Counted from the stretch's first letter, positions 36,900 to 46,509 are shown. The stretch is DNA of 64,000 nucleotides from Winslowiella arboricola (GCF_025527015.1 NZ_JAODIM010000034.1:58375-122374); one strand, 5' to 3'. Translations and numbers: made by a program. The notes: generated by a model from the letters alone, not told the origin.

Positions 36900-37721
36900 C
36901 TATTGCCGGGAATAAGCGGCGGCCTGCTGGAATAATGCGTCATCCGGACGGATGCCGGTATACAGCACAAATTGTTCAACCGCCTGAATGGCAAACACTT
37001 CCGCACCGGTAATCACTGTTTTGTGCTGGCTGCGCGCGCTGGCGATCAGCGGCGTCTGTTCCGGTAACGCCACGACTTCAAAAATCACGCTGGCGGCAGC
37101 AATCTCTTCAGCAGTAAACGACAGTTTATCGGCATCAACGCCGCCGCTCATACCGATTGGCGTGGCGTTAATTAATAAGCCGGGCGTTGGCACGCCTTCC
37201 AGGCTCAGACGCCATTCAAAGCCGCATAACTCCGCCAGCTGACGGCCACTGGTTTCATTTTTGGCAATAATATAGCCGTGCTTAAAACCGGCATCTTTTA
37301 ATGCGCAGGCCACCGCTTTAGCCATGCCGCCGCTGCCGCGCAGCGCAAAACTGATCTCCGTCGGCACCTGATACTGCTTTAACAGGGTAGCGATAGCGAT
37401 ATAGTCGGTGTTGTACGCTTTCAGATAGCCGTCGGTATTGACGATGGTATTCACCGAATCGATGGCTTTTGCCGAGGCATCCAGCTCATCGACCATCGGA
37501 ATGCAGGCCTCTTTAAACGGCATTGAAATCGCGCAGCCGCGAATGCCCAGCGCGCGAACACCGCCGATGGCCGCCGCCAGATCATTGGTGGTAAAGGCTT
37601 TATACAGGTAATCGAGATCCAGCGCGTCATACAGATAATTATGGAAGCGGGTGCCGAAATTGCCGGGGCGCGCGGCCAGTGACATACAGACTTTGGTATC
37701 TTTGTTCAGATTTTTGCTCAT
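36900..37721 (-). CDS. Shikimate-dehydrogenase-like protein
   Basis: AroE-family oxidoreductase (273 aa). The substrate domain contains AISMPFKEACIP with the catalytic-type Lys and NTDYIAIATLL in place of the usual NTDxxG, and the nucleotide fold begins ALRGSGGMAKAVACALKD. NATPIGMSGG is retained. The departures from AroE match the SDH-L group (Haemophilus HI0607-like), whose physiological substrate is unclear. No aro genes surround it. It runs away from the LysR gene, separated by 97 bp, and may belong to the adjoining guanidino locus or to a quinate-like route. Confidence 0.8.
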   Translation of the reverse strand: MSKNLNKDTKVCMSLAARPGNFGTRFHNYLYDALDLDYLYKAFTTNDLAAAIGGVRALGIRGCAISMPFKEACIPMVDELDASAKAIDSVNTIVNTDGYLKAYNTDYIAIATLLKQYQVPTEISFALRGSGGMAKAVACALKDAGFKHGYIIAKNETSGRQLAELCGFEWRLSLEGVPTPGLLINATPIGMSGGVDADKLSFTAEEIAAASVIFEVVALPEQTPLIASARSQHKTVITGAEVFAIQAVEQFVLYTGIRPDDALFQQAAAYSRQ

Positions 37722-37818
37722 TGTTTTATCCTGATGGCAGAACAGAGTGTCTCTTATCCCATACTACGGTAATAAAAAGCGGAAAAAACGGCTGACTTTA
37801 TGCTTCAGGCTTCCCCTT

Positions 37819-38700
37819 TTAACTTTGACGCCGGTGGCTGGAGAGCAACAGCTTCAGCATGGTTTCGGCGGCGGGAGAGAGCGGACGCGAGCCGTGCGTG
37901 ACCGCGTAGTGCCTGACTTCCCAGCGCGGCGTGCCGGGCACTTCCTGCAACGGCAATACCGGACGCAACAGATCGGCATAGTGGGTCGGCAGAATGCCGA
38001 CATACTGGCCGGTGGCAATCAGCATTGCCACCGCTTCAATGCCGTTGGCTTCCGGACCACGCCGATAGCCCATGCGGCTGATACTCTCTTCAACAAAAGC
38101 CTGCTGATGGCGGAATACCAGCGGTCGTTTTTCACCGGTCAGTTCGCTGCCAACAAAATAGAGCTGATGACTTTCGCTATACAGTTCAATATAACGTAAA
38201 GATATGACCTTCTGATGTTCCATAATCCCTTTTACCGCAATATCCAGCTTGCGATCGAGCAATGCCTGAATAAGCTGTGGCGCGGTCAGGGTATGCAGCG
38301 ATAAATTAACCAGCGGCGCAGTATGATGTAATTCCTTTAATGCCAGATGTAAAAAACTGCCGGGATTGCCAATGATATTATCAGAAAATCCTATGGATAG
38401 ATCGCCGGAAATAATTTCGCGGCTGGCATCAATCGCCGGAAATATACGATCAAGCGCATCCAGCGCTTCCTGGGCATAAACCAGTGCGGCTTTACCGGCC
38501 TCGGTAAGCTCAAAGCCTTGTGGGCCGCGGCTGCAGAGTCGGGCGCCGAGTGTATCTTCCACCGATTTAATCTGCCGGCTGATGGTGGTTTTCGTCATAT
38601 TCAGTTTATTTTCTGCTGCGGAAAAACCACCAGCCTGCGCCGCCACGCAAAATATACGTAACGCTCTTAAATCACGTTCATTCAGCACTCTATTTTTCAT
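37819..38700 (-). CDS. LysR-family regulator of the adjacent ureohydrolase operon
   Basis: LysR regulator (293 aa): HTH at about 8-68 (LRALRIFCVAAQAGGFSAAE, SRQIKSVEDTLG) and effector domain with the motif VGILPTHYADLL. It diverges from the ureohydrolase-transporter operon (106-bp gap) and is therefore its likely activator. Its shared features with the LysRs at 92 and 15237 (LCSRG..GF.LT after the HTH, GxLPxHxA near the end) mark a local subfamily. Confidence 0.87.
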   Translation of the reverse strand: MKNRVLNERDLRALRIFCVAAQAGGFSAAENKLNMTKTTISRQIKSVEDTLGARLCSRGPQGFELTEAGKAALVYAQEALDALDRIFPAIDASREIISGDLSIGFSDNIIGNPGSFLHLALKELHHTAPLVNLSLHTLTAPQLIQALLDRKLDIAVKGIMEHQKVISLRYIELYSESHQLYFVGSELTGEKRPLVFRHQQAFVEESISRMGYRRGPEANGIEAVAMLIATGQYVGILPTHYADLLRPVLPLQEVPGTPRWEVRHYAVTHGSRPLSPAAETMLKLLLSSHRRQS

Positions 38701-38806
38701 GGTTGTTTTTCCTGCAACGATGATTGCATAAAAAGTCTATTTTCCGGCTGCGCAACCATTAATACAATCGCCAGTAACATCTTTTGCCACACCAGGGAAA
38801 TATACC

Positions 38807-39772
38807 ATGTCAGAAAAATTAACCATTGCACCAAAAACTAATCATAAATCACTGCTATTTTCTGAAATTGCTTTGGATCTGGATAACCTGCAGGCGCATT
38901 TTGCCGTATTAGGTATGCCGTATGGCGCGGCCTATACCCCGCAGGATTATAACAACGATCAGACCAACGCCCCCACCGCCATCCGCCAGGCTTCCGACCG
39001 CGTGATCCGCAGCCCGGAGCGTTTTGATTTTGATATTGATGGTCCGCTGTTGCAGGGACGCGATGACGTGCGCTTTGTTGACTGTGGCGATGTGCCCGCC
39101 GATCTCAGCGATCCGCGCGGTCATTTCCGCCGTGCCGAGCTGGCGACGCGCAAAATTCTTGCGGCGGGCGCCATCCCGATTGTGCTGGGCGGCGATCATG
39201 GCATTACCAACCCGATCCTGCGCGCCTTTGACGACCAGGGGCCGATCACCATTGTGCATCTTGACGCGCATCTTGACTGGCGCGACGAGGTCAATGGCAT
39301 CAAGGATGGTCTCTCCAGCCCAATGCGACGCGCCTCTGAGCTGCCGTATGTGAAAGAGATTATTCAGATCGGTATGCGCGCATCGGGCAGCGCGCGTCAG
39401 GAGGAGGCAGACTATGCACGAAAATGGGGCGCTGAAATTATCACTGCCTATGAATTGCACGATACAGGTATGGAAGCGGTGCTGGCGCGTATCCCCGATG
39501 GCGGCCGTTATTACCTGACGATAGATGCGGATGGCCTTGATCCAACCTGTATGCCAGCGGTCGCCGGACCGGCGCCAGGCGGCGTGACCTTCGTTCAGGC
39601 ACGAAAATTGATACATGGCCTGGTGAAGAAAGGACGAGTGGTGGGGATGGACTTCGTTGAAATCCAGCCAGAAAAAGATATTAACCAGCACTCCTGCATG
39701 ATTGCAGGCCGTCTGATTCTCAATTTTATCGGGGCCGCGATCCGCGCGGGCTATTGCGATACCACGCGTTAA
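38807..39772 (+). CDS. Ureohydrolase (agmatinase/guanidinobutyrase family), copy 1 of the operon
   Basis: Manganese amidinohydrolase (321 aa) cleaving urea from a guanidino compound. Metal motifs: GGDHG, HLDAHLDW and TIDADGLDP. The usual PGTGTPEPGG loop is here AGPAPGG, and the N-terminal substrate region differs from the GbuA-like copy at 13996, so a different substrate is expected. First gene of the operon, with the transporter genes 18 bp downstream. Confidence 0.87.
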   Translation: MSEKLTIAPKTNHKSLLFSEIALDLDNLQAHFAVLGMPYGAAYTPQDYNNDQTNAPTAIRQASDRVIRSPERFDFDIDGPLLQGRDDVRFVDCGDVPADLSDPRGHFRRAELATRKILAAGAIPIVLGGDHGITNPILRAFDDQGPITIVHLDAHLDWRDEVNGIKDGLSSPMRRASELPYVKEIIQIGMRASGSARQEEADYARKWGAEIITAYELHDTGMEAVLARIPDGGRYYLTIDADGLDPTCMPAVAGPAPGGVTFVQARKLIHGLVKKGRVVGMDFVEIQPEKDINQHSCMIAGRLILNFIGAAIRAGYCDTTR

Positions 39773-39790
39773 TTAACCTGGAAGATGCTG

Positions 39791-40531
39791 ATGAAACTGA
39801 AAACCTTATTGCTGACGCTTTGCCTGCCTGCGCTGTTGCATATCGGCACGACGCTGGCCGCTGAGCCGGTGCGCGTCGCCATTGATCCCACTTTCCCGCC
39901 GATGGAGTACATCCAGGACGGTAAGCGCACCGGTTTTGATATTGATATGGCCAGCGCGCTGGCGGAGAAACTTGGCCGCCCGCTGGAGTACACCGATATG
40001 GACTTTAAAGCGATGGTGCCTTCGGTGCTGGCCGGACGTTCCGACATTATCCTGTCGGCGATCTATATCACCGATGAGCGCAAAAAAGTGGTCGATTTCA
40101 CCGACCCTTACTTCTCTGCCGGTCTGGTGGTGATGGTGAATAAAGATAACACCAGCATCAAAGGCCCGGCCGATCTTGCCGGTAAACGTGTGGCGGTGCA
40201 GGTGGGCACCAAATCCGTCAGCGTGATGAATGCGCAATATCCAACCGCCAGACTGATTGAAGTGGAAAAAAATGAGGAGATGTTTAACTCATTAACTTCC
40301 GGCCGCGCGGATGCGGTGGTCACCGGTAAACCTGCGGCGCTGCTGTACGCCAAAGCGCGCGGCGTCAGCAAAGTATTAGACGAACCGTTAACGCGTGAGG
40401 ACTACGGCATCGCCGTCAGTAAACGTGAGCCTGAACTGCGCGCTGAGCTGAATAAAGCGCTGCAGGCTATCCGCGCCGACGGCAGCTGGCAGCGTATCCA
40501 CGAGAAGTGGTTTGGTGTTGCGGGCAACTAA
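39791..40531 (+). CDS. Periplasmic amino-acid/guanidino-compound-binding protein
   Basis: Family 3 binding protein (246 aa) with a signal peptide of about 21 residues (TTLAAEPVRV). Mature start VRVAIDPTFPPMEYIQDGKRTGFDIDMA is typical. The Met at 39791 has a GGAAG site 7 nt away; the Met at 39785 touches that site and is less likely. Between a ureohydrolase and the permease, it probably binds the guanidino substrate. Confidence 0.9.
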   Translation: MKLKTLLLTLCLPALLHIGTTLAAEPVRVAIDPTFPPMEYIQDGKRTGFDIDMASALAEKLGRPLEYTDMDFKAMVPSVLAGRSDIILSAIYITDERKKVVDFTDPYFSAGLVVMVNKDNTSIKGPADLAGKRVAVQVGTKSVSVMNAQYPTARLIEVEKNEEMFNSLTSGRADAVVTGKPAALLYAKARGVSKVLDEPLTREDYGIAVSKREPELRAELNKALQAIRADGSWQRIHEKWFGVAGN

Positions 40532-40543
40532 AGGAGTGTAGGT

Positions 40544-41215
40544 ATGGTCACTTTTGATTTTACACCGGCCCTGGCAGGCTGGCGGGAGCTGCTCTCAGGC
40601 GCGCTGGTGACCATAGAAATAACCCTGTGCGCCATGGTGTTGAGCTGCATTCTTGGCACGCTGATTGGTCTGGCGCGGGTCAATCCCGCGCGTAGATCGC
40701 TGTGGCTGGCGGGTAACACCTATGTGGTGCTGGTGCGCGGTACGCCGCTGCTGGTGCAGCTATTTATCCTCTACTTTGGTTTGCCCTATTTTGGCATCGT
40801 CATCCCGGCGTTTGTCTGCGGGGTGATCGGGATGGGCTGCTACTCCGCCGCCTATGTGTCTGAACTGGTGCGCGGGGCGATTCTGTCGATCGACCGGGGG
40901 CAGATGGAAGCGTCGCGTTCGATGGGCATGTCCTCGGGGCAGGCGATGCGCTGGGTGATAATGCCGCAGGCGCTGGTGCGTATGGTGCCACCGATGGCCA
41001 ATGAGTTTATCGCGCTGACCAAAAACTCGGCGCTGGTATCGCTGGTGACCATTCATGACGTGATGCATGAAGGGCAGAAGATTATCAGCGTTTCCTACCG
41101 CTCACTGGAGGTCTATATCGTGATTGCCTTTATCTATCTGATACTGACCAGCGCCACCATGCTGGCGTTACGTAAGCTGGAAAACAAGCTGCGTGCCGGA
41201 GGGATGGTGCAATGA
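40544..41215 (+). CDS. Amino-acid ABC transporter permease
   Basis: HisM/GlnP-type permease (223 aa) with about five hydrophobic segments and the EAA loop EASRSMGMSSGQAMRWVIMPQ. Strong ribosome site AAAGGAG before ATG. Overlaps the ATPase gene by 4 bp (ATGA). Confidence 0.92.
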   Translation: MVTFDFTPALAGWRELLSGALVTIEITLCAMVLSCILGTLIGLARVNPARRSLWLAGNTYVVLVRGTPLLVQLFILYFGLPYFGIVIPAFVCGVIGMGCYSAAYVSELVRGAILSIDRGQMEASRSMGMSSGQAMRWVIMPQALVRMVPPMANEFIALTKNSALVSLVTIHDVMHEGQKIISVSYRSLEVYIVIAFIYLILTSATMLALRKLENKLRAGGMVQ

Positions 41216-41961
41216 GTCAGGGCATTATTCAGGTCAGTAAGCTGCAAAAATCCTTTGGTGACAACACCATTCTGCATGGCGTCGACCTTGAAGTTCAGCG
41301 CGGCGAAGTGGTGGTGATTATCGGGCCGAGCGGCTCCGGCAAAAGCACTTTTTTACGCTGCTGTAACGGTCTCGAGCAGGCGGAAAGCGGCTCGATCCGT
41401 ATCTGCGGTGAACGGCTGCTGGATAACGGCAAAATGCTGGACGATATCCGTCTGAATGCATTGCGCACCCATGTCGGCATGGTGTTTCAGTCGTTTAATT
41501 TATTTCCCCATCTCACCATTTTGCAGAATGTGGCGATTGGCCCGCGCAAAATTTTGCAGCAGCCGAAAGCCCATGCCGAACAGCTGGCGATGCAGCTGCT
41601 GGAGAAGGTCGGGCTGGCGCATAAAGCGACGGCAATGCCCGCCAGTCTGTCGGGCGGACAGAAGCAGCGTGTGGCTATCGCGCGGGCGCTGGCATTGCAG
41701 CCGGAGGTGATGCTGTTTGATGAACCCACCTCGGCGCTGGACCCGGAGTTGGTGGAAGAGGTGCTGACGGTGATGAAACAGCTGGCGCGCGAAGGGATGA
41801 CCATGATGGTCGTCACCCATGAAATGACCTTCGCCCGCGAGATGGCGGATACGCTGGTGGTAATGGAGGAGGGGCGCATTGTTGAAACGGGTAACGCCGC
41901 AGCGATATTTGCCAGTCCGACCCATGCCAGAACCCAGGCCTTGCTGAAGAACATCAGTTAA
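41212..41961 (+). CDS. Amino-acid ABC transporter ATP-binding protein
   Basis: GlnQ-type ATPase (249 aa): Walker [10 protein letters not shown], signature [15 protein letters not shown], Walker [15 protein letters not shown]-loop VTHEMTFARE. Translation is coupled to the permease. The second ureohydrolase gene starts 13 bp downstream. Confidence 0.94.
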   Translation: MSQGIIQVSKLQKSFGDNTILHGVDLEVQRGEVVVIIGPSGSGKSTFLRCCNGLEQAESGSIRICGERLLDNGKMLDDIRLNALRTHVGMVFQSFNLFPHLTILQNVAIGPRKILQQPKAHAEQLAMQLLEKVGLAHKATAMPASLSGGQKQRVAIARALALQPEVMLFDEPTSALDPELVEEVLTVMKQLAREGMTMMVVTHEMTFAREMADTLVVMEEGRIVETGNAAAIFASPTHARTQALLKNIS

Positions 41962-41974
41962 CAGAGAAAACAAA

Positions 41975-42919
41975 ATGACCAATATGCGCGGCGTCGATCG
42001 GGTTAATCGCGTCTTTAGCGGCATCGCCACTTTTTTACGCGCCAACTACTGTGAGGATGTTGCCCGGCTACAGGCGGAAATGGCGATATTTGGCGTACCT
42101 TTTGATGAAGCGTCCCCTTTTATGCCCGGAACACGCATGGCGCCACGCAGTATCCGCGAACACTCGATGCGTTTCTCCCCCAGCGGCTTTTATGATATTG
42201 CGCGTCAGCAGCATTTTCTCGCCACTGAGATCACTGACGGCAAAATTCAGGATGTGGGCGATATCGATATTCTGCCGACCAACCTGCAACAGACGATGGA
42301 GAATATCTCGGCGATGACGCGTCAGTTGCGGCGTAAAGGGGTGATTGCGGTGGCAATGGGCGGTGACCACTCGGTCTCATATCCGCTGATTCGCGGCATT
42401 GAGGAGCCGGTGCATGTGATTCAGTTTGACGCCCATCTCGATTTTGCCCCGGTGCAGCATGATATGCACTACACCAACGGTCAGCCTTTCCGCCATATTG
42501 CCGCTTTACCGCAGGTAAAAAGCCTGACGCAAGTGGGGATCCGCAGTCTGCGGGTGCGACCGGGCGAAATCGCCGATGCGCAGGCGCAGGGCAGCCGCAT
42601 CGTGCCGGTCAATGATTTTCGCCAGTGCACTCCACAGCAGATCGCCGCACTGTTACCTGCCGGTGAGAAGTGTTATGTCAGCATTGATATTGATGTGCTG
42701 GATATGGCGTTGGTGCCGGGATGCGTCTCTGCCGAGCCTGACGGACTGAGCTACGCCCAGCTGCGAGACACCCTGTGTGCGCTGGCTGAACGGATGGAGA
42801 TTATTGGTTTCGATTTAGTCGAAGTAAATCCGTTGCTGGATGTCGCAACCGGCATGACTTCTTATCTGGCGGCGCATACTATGGTGGAGTTTATGGGTCA
42901 TATCTTTGCCCACCGATAG
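41975..42919 (+). CDS. Ureohydrolase, copy 2 of the operon
   Basis: Third arginase/agmatinase-fold enzyme in the window (314 aa). Metal motifs: GGDHS, QFDAHLDF and SIDIDVLD, followed by MALVPGCVSAEPDGL instead of the canonical PAFAPGTGTPEPGG, which changes the substrate loop (Cys in place of Gly-Thr). It differs from copy 1 throughout, so the two are not a recent duplication. Directly followed by the transaminase gene. Confidence 0.86.
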   Translation: MTNMRGVDRVNRVFSGIATFLRANYCEDVARLQAEMAIFGVPFDEASPFMPGTRMAPRSIREHSMRFSPSGFYDIARQQHFLATEITDGKIQDVGDIDILPTNLQQTMENISAMTRQLRRKGVIAVAMGGDHSVSYPLIRGIEEPVHVIQFDAHLDFAPVQHDMHYTNGQPFRHIAALPQVKSLTQVGIRSLRVRPGEIADAQAQGSRIVPVNDFRQCTPQQIAALLPAGEKCYVSIDIDVLDMALVPGCVSAEPDGLSYAQLRDTLCALAERMEIIGFDLVEVNPLLDVATGMTSYLAAHTMVEFMGHIFAHR

Positions 42920-42967
42920 CGGTCAGAAAGAGCGGTGCGGCGTATCTTCAGGGAAACGGGAATAACA

Positions 42968-43822
42968 ATGCAGCGGATATATGTAAATGGTGAGTACGTT
43001 GACCAGCATCAGGCGCGGGTGTCAGTTTTCGACCGCGGCTTCCTGTTTGCTGATGCGGTATATGAAGTCACCGCGGTGGTTAACGGTCAGCTGGTGGATT
43101 TTGACGGTCATATGCAGCGGCTGCAACGCTCCTGTAAAGAGCTGGCGCTGCGGGTGCCACTCCGTGCGGATGAACTGCAACAGATCCATCTGACGCTGAT
43201 TGAACAGAATGATCTGCAGGAAGGTTCGATTTACCTGCAGCTAAGCCGGGGCAGCGCCGGTGTGCGCGATTTTCACTTCCCCGGCGCGGATGTGGAACCT
43301 ACGCTGGTGCTGTTTACCCAGCAGCATGCAATTGTGCAGCATGCAAAATTGCAGAACGGGCTGAAAGTGGTCACCTGGCAGGATATTCGCTGGCAGCGTC
43401 GTGATATTAAAACTGTCGGCTTACTGGCCGCCTGTATGGCAAAAGAGTATGCCCGCGCGCAGCAGGCGGATGATGTACTGTTTGTTGAGCACGGGCTGAT
43501 TACCGAGGGCAGTTCCTCCAACTGCCATATGGTGCTGGCGGATAATACGCTGATCACCACACCGTTAAGTCATGCCATTTTGCCCGGCATTACACGTGCT
43601 ACGTTGTTACGGCTGTGCGCTGCCGAAGGGATCACGGTGGTCGAGCGCTCCTTTAGCCCGCAAGAGGCTTATCAGGCGCAGGAGCTGTTTATCAGTTCCG
43701 CCACCACTTTTGTGTTACCGGTGGTGGCGCTGGATGGCAACACCATTGGCCGCGGCGTGCCGGGGCCGGTGGTACAGCGTCTGCGCGAACGTTATATCCG
43801 CGAGCTGACCGGTAATAAGTGA
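42968..43822 (+). CDS. D-amino-acid transaminase-like PLP enzyme
   Basis: Fold type IV aminotransferase (284 aa). The PLP Lys lies in RRDIKTVGLLA (about residue 145), and FDRGFLFADAVYEV and ITEGSSSNCHMV closely follow D-alanine transaminase. The start at 42968 aligns with the family; the frame opens 11 codons earlier without a better ribosome site. Placed after two ureohydrolases and a transporter, it may remove the amino group of a D-configured product. Branched-chain or 4-amino-4-deoxychorismate chemistry are less likely alternatives. Confidence 0.83.
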   Translation: MQRIYVNGEYVDQHQARVSVFDRGFLFADAVYEVTAVVNGQLVDFDGHMQRLQRSCKELALRVPLRADELQQIHLTLIEQNDLQEGSIYLQLSRGSAGVRDFHFPGADVEPTLVLFTQQHAIVQHAKLQNGLKVVTWQDIRWQRRDIKTVGLLAACMAKEYARAQQADDVLFVEHGLITEGSSSNCHMVLADNTLITTPLSHAILPGITRATLLRLCAAEGITVVERSFSPQEAYQAQELFISSATTFVLPVVALDGNTIGRGVPGPVVQRLRERYIRELTGNK

Positions 43823-43832
43823 TATTTCAGGC

Positions 43833-43892
43833 GGGCGGCGAGAACGCTGCCCCTTCATCAGACCCAGCCAGGGGCTGCGTTTTCACCGCCCG
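43833..43892. repeat. Imperfect inverted pair of REP elements
   Basis: GGGCGGCGAGAACGCTGCCCC (from 43833) and, in reverse orientation, AGGGGCTGCGTTTTCACCGCCCG (to 43892) are diverged members of the REP family, placed right after the transaminase gene. They may also end or stabilise that operon's transcript. Confidence 0.65.
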
Positions 43893-44009
43893 TAGTAATG
43901 ACTTCCATCAATCCGAAACTCGCGCCGAAATTTGCCCGTTAGCGCCAAAAAAGACTACGATTCCACACTGGCCGTAAAAATCAGCGGATTAAAACTACAG
44001 GGAGTCGTA

Positions 44010-45317
44010 ATGAAGAAGGTTCTCCGGGCATTTCTGCCGCTCTACACCACCACCCTGTTAATGCTGCTGGGATCCGGCTTACTCACCACCTATGTTTCGC
44101 TACGTCTTGCCCATGAGCAGGTGAGCGGGGCGCTGATCGGTGGCATTACCGCCGCCAACTATATTGGTCTGGTGATTGGCGGCAAGGTCGGACATAACCT
44201 GATTGCGCGCGTCGGTCATATCCGCGCCTATGTCTCCTGCGCCGGAATAATTACCGCTTCGGTACTGGGCCACGGGCTGACCGATTTTTTACCGCTATGG
44301 ATCTTTCTGCGGCTGGTTATCGGGCTGTGCATGATGTGCCAGTATATGGTGCTGGAGAGCTGGCTGAACGATCAGGCGGAGGGCAGTCAGCGCGGCGTGA
44401 TCTTTGGCCTGTATATGGTGGCGACCTATCTTGGTCTTTCCGCCGGTCAGTTTATTCTGGTGATGCAGAGCGATTTTGGCATCACCAGCTTAATGATTGT
44501 GGCGCTCTGTTTTGCCCTCTGTCTGGTGCCGATTGCGCTGACCACCCGCACCAACGCGCAGCCGATGTCACCGGCGCCAATGGAGCTGGGCTACTTCTTT
44601 AAAACCATTCCACGCCTGCTGATTATGACGCTGGTGATTGGTATGGCGGTGGGCGCGTTTTACGGGATGGCGCCGGTCTATATCAGCCAGCTGGGATTTG
44701 GCGCCCATCTGACCGGGGTGTTTATGGGCATTACCATCTTTGCCGGGCTGGTCTCACAATTTCCGCTGAGCTGGCTGTCAGATCGCATCGACCGTAATCG
44801 CCTGCTGTTTATCACCGCGCTGATTTTTGCGCTGGTGTCGATTCCGCTCGCCCTGCCGATGCAGTTTAACTTCACTCTGATTGTCGCCATGGCTTTTGCC
44901 GTCAGCATGATGCAGTTTTCCCTTTATCCGCTGGCGGTGGCGATTGCCAATGATCAGGTGGTGCCCGAGCGCCGCGTCTCGCTTACCGCCTGTCTGTTAA
45001 TGGCGTTTGGTGTCGGTGCCTGTATCGGCCCGCTACTGACGGGCGCCATTATGCAGCCGCTGGGCGGCAATATGCTCTACTCCTTTTTCTGTCTGTGTGG
45101 CGTCGTGATTGCCGCGCTCAGCTGGCAGAAAGTCTCTGCGGTGACGCCCTCTGATGAGGTGCAGTTCCCCCATGTTGCGTTGCCGGATGGTATGACCAGC
45201 TCGCCGCTGGCGGTTGCGCTGAACCCGACGATTGATGAGGAAGAGATCCAGTCGGTGATGGTGAATAGCGAGGAAGAGGAGCTCCCCGCCGCTGAACAGG
45301 ATGCGCCAGAAAAGTGA
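44010..45317 (+). CDS. MFS transporter (YcaD-like)
   Basis: Inner-membrane MFS protein (435 aa), about 12 hydrophobic segments, with NYIGLVIGGKVGHNLIARVG after TM2 and MVLESWLNDQAEGSQRG in the middle loop, the pattern seen in YcaD-type transporters. The C-terminal ~70 residues are hydrophilic and acidic (EEEIQSVMVNSEEEELPAAE). The ATG at 44010 follows GGGAG; the upstream in-frame part is not preferred. Substrate unknown. It stands as a single gene. Confidence 0.82.
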   Translation: MKKVLRAFLPLYTTTLLMLLGSGLLTTYVSLRLAHEQVSGALIGGITAANYIGLVIGGKVGHNLIARVGHIRAYVSCAGIITASVLGHGLTDFLPLWIFLRLVIGLCMMCQYMVLESWLNDQAEGSQRGVIFGLYMVATYLGLSAGQFILVMQSDFGITSLMIVALCFALCLVPIALTTRTNAQPMSPAPMELGYFFKTIPRLLIMTLVIGMAVGAFYGMAPVYISQLGFGAHLTGVFMGITIFAGLVSQFPLSWLSDRIDRNRLLFITALIFALVSIPLALPMQFNFTLIVAMAFAVSMMQFSLYPLAVAIANDQVVPERRVSLTACLLMAFGVGACIGPLLTGAIMQPLGGNMLYSFFCLCGVVIAALSWQKVSAVTPSDEVQFPHVALPDGMTSSPLAVALNPTIDEEEIQSVMVNSEEEELPAAEQDAPEK

Positions 45318-45331
45318 CGCAGCAATTGTTA

Positions 45332-45347
45332 TGTGATGTCTGTCACT
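45332..45347 (+). promoter_or_regulatory. CRP site upstream of the Gfo/Idh/MocA gene
   Basis: TGTGATGTCTGTCACT has a perfect left half, six-base spacer and TCAC in the right half. It lies 133 bp before the oxidoreductase start and between same-direction genes, so it probably makes that gene cAMP-responsive. Confidence 0.5.
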
Positions 45348-45479
45348 AAACTGCATCTCGCCTGTATTCAGCTATCCTGCTATTGATGGATTATGTTTTT
45401 CATATTAACTAGTTTTGGAATTTTATTTTCATTCAAAGCGACGTCATCAACGGCAACTGAACGAGATAAGGGAAAAAGT

Positions 45480-46505
45480 ATGAGATTAGGCTTAGTAGGC
45501 TATGGCCAGGGCGGACGTTATTTTCATGCGCCATTTATTGCGGCGGCACAGGGTGTTGAACTGGTTGGGGTGGTTGCCCGCGCCGTCGAAACCATCGCCC
45601 GGGTGAAAGCGGATCTGCCAGAAGTCAAAATCTATCCCAGCCTGAGCGCCATGCTGGCGGATGGGGTTGATGCGGTGACCATTACCACGCCTCCGGCGAC
45701 ACGCCGTGAACTGGTGCTGGAAGCGATTGCCGCCGGGGTGGCGGTGATTGCCGATAAACCTTTTGCCCCCAGCGCCGAAGTCGCGCGCGAGCTTGATCAG
45801 GCGGCAAAGGCGAAAGGGGTGGTGCTGGCGGTATTCCATAATCGCCGTTTTGACGCCGATATCCTGACGCTGCGTAAAATCCTGCAACAAGGCTCGCTGG
45901 GACAGCTGTGGCGTTTCCACTCGCGGATGGACCTTGACGATCCACACACGCTGGAAGGCGGCCCGCAGGGTGGCTTACTGCGCGACCTCGGCAGTCACCT
46001 GGTGGATCAGGCCATCTGGCTGCACGGGCCGGTCAGCACGGTGCATGCGCAATTAGACTTTGTCAGCGTGCAGGGCGAGCAGACCGATGCCAGCTTTGTG
46101 CTGACGCTGGTTCATCAGTCGGGCGTGCATTCGCACCTCTCCGCCAGCAAACTTAATCATCTGGCAGCTCGTGAGCTGCGCTGTTATGGCGATGCGGGCA
46201 GCTACTCGGCATCGGGCACCGATGTGCAGGCACAGGCTATTTTTGCTGGTCTGCGGCCGGTTGACGATCCTGCCGGTTGGGGAATTGAGAAACCTGAGTT
46301 GTGGGGCACGTTGCGCACCGCCGACGGCAACAAAGTGATCCCCTCAGAACAGGGGGCTTATCAGGCGTACTATGAACAGTTTGCCGCGGCGGTGCAGCAG
46401 GGCAGCAAGCCGCCGGTCACCGCCAGCGAGGCGATTCTGACGCTGAAAGTACTCGATGCCGCCCGTATCAGCGCCACCGAAGGGCGGGTGGTGAGGATAG
46501 ATTAA
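45480..46505 (+). CDS. Gfo/Idh/MocA family oxidoreductase
   Basis: NAD(P)-dependent oxidoreductase (341 aa), cytosolic. The Rossmann motif GLVGYGQGGRYFHAPFI starts at residue 4, and the family lysine motif reads IADKPFAPSAEVARELD. HDLGSH-type catalytic region is LLRDLGSHLVDQAIWLHG. It resembles E. coli YdgJ-type members that act on sugars or cyclitols. A small membrane-protein gene lies antisense right after its stop. A CRP site is upstream. Confidence 0.88.
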   Translation: MRLGLVGYGQGGRYFHAPFIAAAQGVELVGVVARAVETIARVKADLPEVKIYPSLSAMLADGVDAVTITTPPATRRELVLEAIAAGVAVIADKPFAPSAEVARELDQAAKAKGVVLAVFHNRRFDADILTLRKILQQGSLGQLWRFHSRMDLDDPHTLEGGPQGGLLRDLGSHLVDQAIWLHGPVSTVHAQLDFVSVQGEQTDASFVLTLVHQSGVHSHLSASKLNHLAARELRCYGDAGSYSASGTDVQAQAIFAGLRPVDDPAGWGIEKPELWGTLRTADGNKVIPSEQGAYQAYYEQFAAAVQQGSKPPVTASEAILTLKVLDAARISATEGRVVRID

Positions 46506-46509
46506 TCCG

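Noticed and set aside
38909..39691. 260-codon minus-strand ORF opposite the first ureohydrolase of the operon
   Set aside because: Shadow of the plus-strand gene with intact metal motifs; the antisense product has no recognisable domain.
43833..43892. Insertion-sequence terminal repeats
   Set aside because: The sequence matches the REP family found elsewhere in the window and no transposase or target duplication is present here.
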